36,095 bases of DNA from NCBI GenBank assembly GCA_020347665.1, contig CP070737.1:1254055-1290149 (forward strand), read 5' to 3'. Numbering within the stretch: the first letter of the stretch is position 1; each line of letters begins with the position of its first letter. Below, piece after piece: positions 1-7,073 of this stretch. A program made the translations under genes and the position numbers. Source of the DNA: Nitrospiraceae bacterium. GTDB lineage: Bacteria > Nitrospirota > Thermodesulfovibrionia > Thermodesulfovibrionales > UBA6898. The notes under the pieces were generated by a model. It did not search any database. It saw nothing but the letters and a program-made list of their open reading frames with translations, and had not been told where the DNA came from.

Positions 1-826
1 AAAAGTAAAGCACTGGAGAAACCATCATGAGTAAAAGAGAGGCATCAACTATAGCTTCACTTAGTTTGGAAATTGGCGGATAGGCTGATAAAAACAACAT
101 TACAACTGCTTCAACAACGAATATGGATAGACCAATAATCATAACGAAAAAAAGAGGGGATCTATATGGCATGGAAAGTTCACTAATATGTGAATCAGCA
201 GTTTTTACATCTGTTTTGAAAAAAACTAAAATAATTATAATAAAAAAGGTAAACATCATAGCGAAAGAAATGAAGGTAGAGCGGTGTATTGATGCATAGA
301 GCGTGTTATTTCTTTCAGTAATGTCGTAATAAATCTCAAATGCACCCAGGAATTCACCAAGATTCATAATCGGCACATACGTTTCCACAACATCAGCTGT
401 TACCATTCTTCCTTCAAGGGTTTTAGTTTTTCTTTCAACCGTTTTCGTTTTGATGTTTCCCGCAGCAACGATATTATGAAAATATTGTTCTCTGTTTATT
501 TTTCCTACGTCTTGGGGGTCGGTAGAATAAATAATTTCTCCCCACTTTGAAAAAACCTTAATTTTTTCAATTCCGAATTCTATTCTTCTTTTATCTATAG
601 TTGTGGCAAAATCAAAAGGATTTTTAAGTTCCTTTTTTTCTGAAACAATGATCGTTGTCAAATTTCTGGCTACTCTGACTGCTTCACCTTCAGCATTTTT
701 GGCGAGTATCTCGCCGAATATAGGAAAAATAAAATAGATATTGACGAGCGGATAGATTATTGCCATGACACCGGCAATAACAAAGATATACTTTAAAGGT
801 CCTTTAGTAAACAGGGGAAATTTCAT
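1..826 (-). CDS. Membrane sensor protein, N-terminal part (cut by window edge)
   Basis: The reading frame opens with ATG at 826 and stays open to the left edge, giving 275 residues with no stop. A first membrane helix lies at about residues 12-38. A periplasmic sensor-like domain follows at about 40-180; it contains a GEIIYSTDPQDVGKI stretch of the kind seen in Cache-like sensors of kinases. More helices follow at about 185-203, 224-248 and 257-275. This helix-sensor-three-helix layout usually precedes a PAS/histidine kinase or GGDEF output, but that part is outside the window, so the output type is unknown. No good ribosome binding site precedes the ATG. A TTGTGG-N17-TATTAT promoter-like pair can be read upstream on this strand. 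It is divergent from pyrF; 827-1049 holds no convincing gene. Confidence 0.75.
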   Translation of the reverse strand, partial: MKFPLFTKGPLKYIFVIAGVMAIIYPLVNIYFIFPIFGEILAKNAEGEAVRVARNLTTIIVSEKKELKNPFDFATTIDKRRIEFGIEKIKVFSKWGEIIYSTDPQDVGKINREQYFHNIVAAGNIKTKTVERKTKTLEGRMVTADVVETYVPIMNLGEFLGAFEIYYDITERNNTLYASIHRSTFISFAMMFTFFIIIILVFFKTDVKTADSHISELSMPYRSPLFFVMIIGLSIFVVEAVVMLFLSAYPPISKLSEAIVDASLLLMMVSPVLYF

Positions 827-1049
827 TTGTTGCACTATATATATAATAGTTTAACAAATAATTGACCACAAAAAAGGATTTGTTGAATTTGGTGATCCGG
901 GTATTCATAGTGAGACCGCATTTGATGAAAGATTACACAATTGGAAACTTGTTTTTTACCTCCAATTTATCTCATAATGAGATGATTTTCAGTTATGGAG
1001 ATATTTGTTTTGTGAAACAGATAATATTGCTCGTGAAGAATAATAAATT

Positions 1050-1769
1050 ATGTCCAATAATAAGAGAATAATACTTGCGCTGGATGTACCCGGGCATGAC
1101 TATGCCTTGGATATTATCGATAAATTAGGTAGTTATATAGATATATTTAAAGTAGGACTTGAGCTCCACACTATTGCGGGCCCGGCCATTATTGATGAGA
1201 TACATAAGCGGGGAAAAAAAGTTTTTCTTGACCTGAAATTCCATGACATCCCGAATACTGTCTCCCGGGCAGGAATTGCTGCGGCACGGCACGGGGTATT
1301 TATGTTCACGGTTCACGCGTCAGGCGGCTATGACATGATGAAACAGTGCATGGATGATGTTGTTAAGGTCTGCCTTAAGGAAAATATAAACCGGCCGCGA
1401 GTTATCGGTGTAACGGTTCTTACGAGCATCTCAAAAGAATCGCTCAGAAATGAGGTCGGGATTCAGCACAGTATGAATACCCATGTCAGGCACCTAACCG
1501 GGCTTTCTCTAAAGGCTGGCCTTGACGGAGTTGTTTCTTCAGCACATGAGGCTGCCAGAATAAGGGGACAGGGCGGAAGCGGTTTTCTGATTGTGACACC
1601 CGGAATAAGACCCTCATGGACACCGGTTGATGATCAGAAAAGGACCATGACCCCCAAAAAGGCGGTTCAGGAAGGAGCGGATTACCTGGTCATGGGTAGA
1701 GCAATTCTCGGAGAGAAAGATCCGATAAAAACAATTGAACTGATCAATCAAGAGATCGCTGCTGCCTGA
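1050..1769 (+). CDS. pyrF: Orotidine 5'-phosphate decarboxylase
   Basis: PyrF converts OMP to UMP, the last step of de novo pyrimidine synthesis, in the cytosol. The 239-residue length is typical of the short bacterial form. The protein begins MSNNKRIILALDVPG. It carries the catalytic signature DLKFHDIPNTV (the D-x-K-x-x-D triad) near residues 61-71, a VTPGIRP phosphate-binding loop near residue 180 and VMGRAI near the C terminus. The start is fixed by family alignment; the ribosome binding site is weak (GAAGAA). The chorismate enzyme follows 21 bases downstream on the same strand, so the two are probably co-transcribed. No other pyr gene is present. Confidence 0.96.
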   Translation: MSNNKRIILALDVPGHDYALDIIDKLGSYIDIFKVGLELHTIAGPAIIDEIHKRGKKVFLDLKFHDIPNTVSRAGIAAARHGVFMFTVHASGGYDMMKQCMDDVVKVCLKENINRPRVIGVTVLTSISKESLRNEVGIQHSMNTHVRHLTGLSLKAGLDGVVSSAHEAARIRGQGGSGFLIVTPGIRPSWTPVDDQKRTMTPKKAVQEGADYLVMGRAILGEKDPIKTIELINQEIAAA

Positions 1770-1790
1770 CTGTATGAAAGGCGTTACAGA

Positions 1791-3263
1791 ATGCGATTAC
1801 ATGCAAAAACAAATACAGCATTATCTGAAGACATTTTTTCTCCTGTCTTTTGCGAAATTCCCTACGAACTTCCCCGGAAAATATATCAAAAGCTGAAGGC
1901 AAAGAACAGCTGTCTTCTCGAAAGCCATAAAGGTTCAGAACATATTGCACAATATTCCTTTATCGGAATTGAACCGTATCTCATTTTTTCGGTAAAAGAC
2001 AGGGTCGTGGAGATAGAGTTCGATGGGAAAAAGACAATCTCAACGCGAAATCCCCTAGAGCGACTAAGAGAGCTCGTTTTTTCCTACCAGCAGAAACCCA
2101 TGCGGGATCTTCCGCCTTTTCAGGGCGGCGCCCTGGGCATGCTCAGTTATGATTTTGTGCGTTACCTTGAAAGAATTCCCAAGACCACGATGGATGATCT
2201 GAAAATTCCGGATGCGCATTTTATTATGGTTGACCGGCTTATTGCCTTTGACCATATCAAAAAAAAGAGCTGGATTCTGGTTTGCCCCGGAGTGCGCTCG
2301 ACAGCGCTTGGATATTCAACACTCACAAAGAAAAAGGAGCATTATATAGAGGACGCGAATTCAGTTCTCGAAGCAATCCATAAGAAGGTAACGGCTGCGA
2401 AGACAGACGCAGGGGATGGGAAAGCCGGGATGGCTAACGTCGCTCTCACGTATGAAACGGAGAAGGCCGAATATATGACAATGGTCGAAAAAGCAAAGGA
2501 ATATATCGCAGCCGGCGACATCTATCAGGCGAATCTTTCTCTTCGCATTTCCGCAGATATCGGTCATACTGATCCGTGGAAGATTTATACGATACTCAGT
2601 GATATCAATCCATCACCCTTTGCCTCATATGTAGATTTTGGCGATTATCAGATTGCCAGCTCTTCACCGGAAAGACTGGTGAGGGTTCGGAATAACATTG
2701 TTGATACACGTCCGATTGCAGGGACGCGGCCACGGGGCAGGGACGTGCATCAGGACGAAAAAATGCGGTCAGAACTCCTGCTGAATGAAAAGGAACGGGC
2801 TGAACATATCATGCTTATTGATCTTGAGCGGAATGACCTTGGCAAGGTGTCTGATTACGGAACCGTCAATGTCAACGAGCTCATGACAACCGAAGATTAC
2901 TCACACGTTATTCATATTGTATCGAATGTGCAGGGTGAACTGGTTCAGGGGAAAGACTGCTTTCATGTTATAAAGTCGGTATTCCCCGGGGGAACGATCA
3001 CCGGTGTGCCCAAGGTTAGATGCATGGAGATTATTGATGAGCTCGAAAAAACGAGCAGGGGCCCGTATACCGGATCCATCGGCTATATCGGTTTTAACGG
3101 AGATATGGATATGAATATCATTATCAGGACCTTTCTCGTAAAACAGGGAAGGGCGTACATGCAGGCAGGCGCCGGCATAGTTGCGGATTCAGACCCTGAG
3201 CGGGAATATTACGAAAGCCTGAAAAAGGCTGAAGCACTCATGAGAACTCTCGAGTATTTATAG
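1791..3263 (+). CDS. pabB: Chorismate-utilising enzyme, probably aminodeoxychorismate synthase component I
   Basis: A 490-residue member of the anthranilate synthase component I / PabB family, which aminates chorismate. The N-terminal regulatory-type domain has LLES at 42-45 followed by HIAQYSFIG. The chorismate-binding domain has PIAGTRPRG (about 308), a LIDLERNDLG stretch, FPGGTITGVPK (about 398) and QAGAGIVADSDP near the end. FPGGTITG and the PFQGGALGMLSYD stretch resemble Bacillus-type PabB more than TrpE, which usually reads FPAGTVSGAPK and GGAVGYxxYD. I therefore favour folate (p-aminobenzoate) over tryptophan synthesis, but LLES and PIAGT occur in both and an anthranilate synthase role is possible. 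No glutaminase partner (pabA/trpG) or lyase (pabC) is adjacent. The ribosome binding site GAAAGGCG lies about 7 bases before the ATG. Confidence 0.85.
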   Translation: MRLHAKTNTALSEDIFSPVFCEIPYELPRKIYQKLKAKNSCLLESHKGSEHIAQYSFIGIEPYLIFSVKDRVVEIEFDGKKTISTRNPLERLRELVFSYQQKPMRDLPPFQGGALGMLSYDFVRYLERIPKTTMDDLKIPDAHFIMVDRLIAFDHIKKKSWILVCPGVRSTALGYSTLTKKKEHYIEDANSVLEAIHKKVTAAKTDAGDGKAGMANVALTYETEKAEYMTMVEKAKEYIAAGDIYQANLSLRISADIGHTDPWKIYTILSDINPSPFASYVDFGDYQIASSSPERLVRVRNNIVDTRPIAGTRPRGRDVHQDEKMRSELLLNEKERAEHIMLIDLERNDLGKVSDYGTVNVNELMTTEDYSHVIHIVSNVQGELVQGKDCFHVIKSVFPGGTITGVPKVRCMEIIDELEKTSRGPYTGSIGYIGFNGDMDMNIIIRTFLVKQGRAYMQAGAGIVADSDPEREYYESLKKAEALMRTLEYL

Positions 3264-3278
3264 CGCAAAATCGTGGTG

Positions 3279-4181
3279 CTATTCAGCCATAACGGACATA
3301 CCTTTTGCTATTTTCCCAGCTCCATCGGAAATTTTACAGATAGAAATTTTCTCCTTTACTGTTTGAACAACTATGGTGCCAACCTTTTCCAATGAGACAT
3401 CAAGGAGTTCGCCAGTATCCGGATCTCTGAGCTCATCAACAGTACCCACTGAAAAAATCTGACCTGGATTTACCCCTTCCCTGGCACCTCTGTTAACATA
3501 TATCTTCTCCCCCTTTACCATTATGACAGTTCCCTCCCACGGGATATTATCAAGCTCGTGAATTATGAATTTTACAGCCTGATCTATTGCCTGTTCTACT
3601 GCCTTTCCCACGTTAGTTTTTTTGAAGCCCCCGAGGTCTGCCCCCCAGTCTCTTTCGGCATAATCTATATCAAGGCCGGTCCGCGATGCCTGTCCAACAA
3701 CTTTTTTTGACGCCACGACCTGGCCCGTCGTCGAATCAACAACATATACGACGGCATTGATCTCTGCAGAGTCTGTTCCACCGCCGATCCGGAAACCCTT
3801 AATTCTCAGGCCACCGGTTCCACCTGTTGTTGTATGCTGAAAGTGTGTAATTTCGCCCTTAACCAGAAGCTGGGCAGGTGTCATCTGGCCTATTTTAGGG
3901 GTCTTTTTCCCCTGTACAGTTCTGCCCGAGGAACCAAAGTCCTGTTCGTCCATTGCCTCATACCGCATGTCCTTTTCACCAAGAACAATAAATTTACCCG
4001 TCTGCTGGAGGCTGTCAGTAAGTACGGCACCAAAGGTATCCGCCAGGTTCCAGTAACCCGACCAGTTTGAGCGGTTTTCAAATTTTGATACGGTGATCGA
4101 ATAGCGCAATCCGTGCATCGAGAAAGCGTGCGATGCAAAAATAAGGGAAGCCATAAAAAATATGATCATTGCTCTTTTCAT
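3279..4181 (-). CDS. Secreted CsgG-like protein with FlgT-like C-terminal domain
   Basis: A 300-residue exported protein starting MKRAMIIFFMASLIFASHAFS, a clear signal peptide without a lipobox cysteine. The middle resembles the CsgG / penicillin-binding-activator (LpoB-like) family: SKFENRS near the start, DSLQQTGKFIVLGEKDM, LLVKGEITHF and VYVVDSTTGQVVASKKVVGQ. The end (GEKIYVNRGAREGVNPGQIFSV) looks like the C-terminal domain of the flagellar protein FlgT. CsgG itself is an outer-membrane lipoprotein; lack of the Cys here argues for a periplasmic role. A longer frame opens with TTG at 4196, but that TTG overlaps the strong site AAGGAGGT, which sits 5 bases before the ATG at 4181, so 4181 is the start. 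It lies 61 bases after addA on the same strand, with a palindrome in between. No curli or flagellar genes are nearby. Confidence 0.8.
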   Translation of the reverse strand: MKRAMIIFFMASLIFASHAFSMHGLRYSITVSKFENRSNWSGYWNLADTFGAVLTDSLQQTGKFIVLGEKDMRYEAMDEQDFGSSGRTVQGKKTPKIGQMTPAQLLVKGEITHFQHTTTGGTGGLRIKGFRIGGGTDSAEINAVVYVVDSTTGQVVASKKVVGQASRTGLDIDYAERDWGADLGGFKKTNVGKAVEQAIDQAVKFIIHELDNIPWEGTVIMVKGEKIYVNRGAREGVNPGQIFSVGTVDELRDPDTGELLDVSLEKVGTIVVQTVKEKISICKISDGAGKIAKGMSVMAE

Positions 4182-4197
4182 CAGCACCTCCTTCAAT

Positions 4198-4215
4198 TTG
4201 TGAATATATTCACAA
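4198..4215. promoter_or_regulatory. Perfect CRP/FNR-type palindrome upstream of the CsgG-like gene
   Basis: TTGTGAATATATTCACAA is an 18-base perfect inverted repeat. It contains TGTGA-N6-TCACA, the exact half-site layout of E. coli CRP operators. It lies 17 bases before the ATG of the CsgG-like gene, directly next to its ribosome binding site and downstream of the addA stop. A second small palindrome, GTATC-A-GATAC, sits at 4232-4242. The position suggests an operator; close to the start it would more likely repress than activate, or it may form an RNA hairpin. The regulator is not in the window. Confidence 0.5.
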
Positions 4216-4241
4216 TGAATTAACCATAAATGTATCAGATA

Positions 4242-7073
4242 CTATATTTCAATTGCAACCGGCACATGGGTGAAGAGGATAATGCTTCTAGCTTGCACAG
4301 AGAAGAGTTTCTCTGCAGCCTCACGATACATATGCATCTGGAATCGATACTGTTCTTTAAGTTTTGGCATTTCACTGTCTGTTATGGGGAAGGTTTTGTA
4401 GTCATAAACAAAAGCAGTATTATTGCGTATTACTATCCTGTCGATCCTTCCTTTATAGATTTTCTTCCCCTTCTGCAGGATAAACGGCAGTTCAGCATAT
4501 GCATTGTCAGCAGGGAGAATGATATCCCGGAGCAGTCCCGCGTCCTCAAGCTTTCTAAAATCATACTGGATGAGTTGTGCGTACTGGTCAGCACGATCTT
4601 TCAGGGAAAGCTGATTCAGAACGAATTTCCTGATACGCTCATTGAGGTCTTTATGTGCGATGATACCCTTTGACAGCTCTTCGAAAAGACGGTGAAAAAT
4701 GTTCCCCAGTTCAACCCAGTGGTCCCCATGACGGGTTTGTGTTGCGCTATTTTCTGTTACGTCAACCCATTCTTCCGCGTCAGCAGTAAGGTCGACTTTT
4801 TCAACGTAGGCCGGTCCTCTGAAGAACCGCTGTGTATCGTCATCAAGGCGGGCTGATGACTCCCGGGTTGACGCAGCCAGCTCTTTTTCCTGCCTGACAT
4901 CAAAAAGACCATCATAGGACTTTGCTTCGGAAACAGAACCGGGAAAGGCCTCCTCGATATAACTGAGCCGTCCCTTTGTTTTCGCGATCTTCCCATCTTC
5001 TTTTTTTATCGCACCTGACAGAAAGATATGATCTTGTGCCCGTGTTACAGCAACATAGAAGAGACGCTTTTCTTCTTCATCCTGTTTTTCCCTCAGAAGT
5101 TTGAAGAGGTCATGATTTCTTCTCTTTCCGGAATCCTCTTCATAAGCAAACCGCACGGTTGTGTCTACTTCATCCAGAAAAACCGGATCGGTCTTTGCCG
5201 CAATGGTTTCATCGAGAAACGGGAGGAACACGACTGGAAACTGGAGGCCTTTTGCTCCGTGAATAGTCATTATTCTTATCGCGTTGATATGCTCGGTGTT
5301 AATGTTTGCCTTTGCCTCATTGCTCTTTTTGGATTGTATGAGCTTTTCCTTTATTTCAATGGGCGAGAGATTATTCGTTTCGTAGCCTTCAAGTATCCGC
5401 AGGAACTTTTTGATGTTTGCATGCCGCTGATCTTCATAAAAAGCGCTCCAGGCGCCTGATTCTGAGAAAAAATCCTCCAGGATCAGGGAAAGGGGCATCC
5501 TGTGGGCCCTGAAACAGAACTCGGACAGGGTATCAAAAGCTTTTGTGCATCGCTTTAAAGAGCTGTTCTTAAGGTTTTCGAACAGAGACCGTTTTCGTCC
5601 ATTCAGAATCAGAGTAATCATCGACTCTGTGAATCCGAACAGCGGGCTTCTCAGGACCTCAAACAGGCTGAAATCATCGTGCGGGTCTATGAGGAATGAT
5701 ATGAATTCCCTCGCTATGGCAACTTCAGGTTCATCGTAGAAGCCGATGCCCTTTTCAACGATAAACGTAACATGGTTTTCCCTGAGAGCGGTTTCAAAGG
5801 CGGAAAGATGGTTTCTGTTTCTCAGGAGGATTGCGATGTCCGAGAAACGGCACGTGCGTCTGCCGTCAGGTAAGCTGATTTCGAGCGTATTAACGATTGT
5901 GTTGATCTGTCGCGCAATCAGGAAGGCTTCCCTCACGCGCGTCAGCTTCGTATTTTCATCATATTGGATGAGGCACAGTTCAACGATTCCGTTTCCCTCC
6001 CGCGTGGCCCTGAAAGGAGTATATGTCGTTTTCCACGGGGTTCCAGTACCTCGCATTACCTTTTTGAACAGCGCGTTCGAAAAGTCCACAAGTTTAGGGA
6101 GACTCCGGTAGTTTTCTTTCTCCTCATGAAAGAAAAACTCCCTCCCGAACCATTCAGTGAAATTATTTCTGACTGTATCAAACAGTGAAACATTGGCTCC
6201 TCTGAAGAGATATATGGACTGCTTCTTGTCCCCAACAATAAATATGGTGGGAATGATTCCCGCTGATCGTTTTGCACCGAGCCCTGAACGCCACTCCTCG
6301 GTGAGTTTGTTTATGATTTTCCACTGCAGGGAACTGGTATCCTGAAATTCGTCAACCAGGATATGGTCTGTATGCTCATCAAACGCATAGAGGATATTTG
6401 ACCACTCGGGATTTGATGCGATCGCCCGGTAGGCGAGGATTTCCATGTCATTGAAGTCAATGGCCCGAAGCTGCTTCTTCTTTACAGAGTAGTTCTCGAG
6501 GCATCTTTGATATATCTCAAGAAGAAAGCGTTCTTCGGGAGCGAGATCTCTGACGGGTTGTTCATTAAGGATTTCAGCATATGGCCTTTTGGTATGTACT
6601 ATTTCAAGCACCCTGAAGAGGGATCCCCAGCCCCTTATTCCCTTCAGCTTCAGATACGAAAAGAATACCGATGGATCATCTTTTTCGCTCCGAAAAGCAT
6701 CGTATACAGATTCACTCCACAGCTGGCCAGCAGCAAAATCGTCGAGTACGTCAACAGAGGGGTCCAGATTCAGTTCAGGAGCAAAGCGGGTGATCAGCTT
6801 TCGGCAGAATGAATGAATAGTGGTTATGCGCATGAGCGGAATGGCATCCATTATCTGATTGAACAGTGCTCTTTTTTCCTTAAGCAGGATATCGAGAATT
6901 CGTTTTTTCATTTCCGCAGCAGCCTTCTCAGTAAAGGTTATAGCCAGTATTTTTTCAGGCCCGTTACCGCTTTCGAGTAGACTGATATACCTTCGGGCCA
7001 GCTTTTCTGTTTTGCCGGACCCCGCAGGAGCCGATATAATGATATTCTTGCGAGTATCAAGATATTGATTCAT
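4242..7073 (-). CDS. addA: AddA-like UvrD-family helicase / PD-(D/E)XK nuclease
   Basis: ATP-dependent helicase-nuclease subunit of the AddAB double-strand-break resection complex. Superfamily 1A motifs appear in order: Walker A APAGSGKT (residues 15-22), ITFTEKAAAEM, Walker B ILVDEFQDTSS, GDKKQSIYLFRGA, IMTIHGAKGLQFPVVFLP and LFYVAVTRAQD. The C terminus carries the RecB-type nuclease: GRIDRI then VYDYKTFP, with a QMHMYREAAEKLF helix. At 943 residues it is shorter than Bacillus AddA (about 1,230). The longest frame opens at 7145, but it would overlap addB by 89 bases. The ATG at 7073 (MNQYLDTRKN, GGAAAGGAT upstream) leaves a 17-base overlap and puts the first helicase motif at the usual place. 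It is translationally coupled to addB. Confidence 0.92.
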   Translation of the reverse strand: MNQYLDTRKNIIISAPAGSGKTEKLARRYISLLESGNGPEKILAITFTEKAAAEMKKRILDILLKEKRALFNQIMDAIPLMRITTIHSFCRKLITRFAPELNLDPSVDVLDDFAAGQLWSESVYDAFRSEKDDPSVFFSYLKLKGIRGWGSLFRVLEIVHTKRPYAEILNEQPVRDLAPEERFLLEIYQRCLENYSVKKKQLRAIDFNDMEILAYRAIASNPEWSNILYAFDEHTDHILVDEFQDTSSLQWKIINKLTEEWRSGLGAKRSAGIIPTIFIVGDKKQSIYLFRGANVSLFDTVRNNFTEWFGREFFFHEEKENYRSLPKLVDFSNALFKKVMRGTGTPWKTTYTPFRATREGNGIVELCLIQYDENTKLTRVREAFLIARQINTIVNTLEISLPDGRRTCRFSDIAILLRNRNHLSAFETALRENHVTFIVEKGIGFYDEPEVAIAREFISFLIDPHDDFSLFEVLRSPLFGFTESMITLILNGRKRSLFENLKNSSLKRCTKAFDTLSEFCFRAHRMPLSLILEDFFSESGAWSAFYEDQRHANIKKFLRILEGYETNNLSPIEIKEKLIQSKKSNEAKANINTEHINAIRIMTIHGAKGLQFPVVFLPFLDETIAAKTDPVFLDEVDTTVRFAYEEDSGKRRNHDLFKLLREKQDEEEKRLFYVAVTRAQDHIFLSGAIKKEDGKIAKTKGRLSYIEEAFPGSVSEAKSYDGLFDVRQEKELAASTRESSARLDDDTQRFFRGPAYVEKVDLTADAEEWVDVTENSATQTRHGDHWVELGNIFHRLFEELSKGIIAHKDLNERIRKFVLNQLSLKDRADQYAQLIQYDFRKLEDAGLLRDIILPADNAYAELPFILQKGKKIYKGRIDRIVIRNNTAFVYDYKTFPITDSEMPKLKEQYRFQMHMYREAAEKLFSVQARSIILFTHVPVAIEI

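Noticed and set aside
862-1071. Open frame of 69 codons before pyrF
   Set aside because: TTG start without ribosome site, overlaps the pyrF start by 22 bases, and the translation has no family-like pattern.
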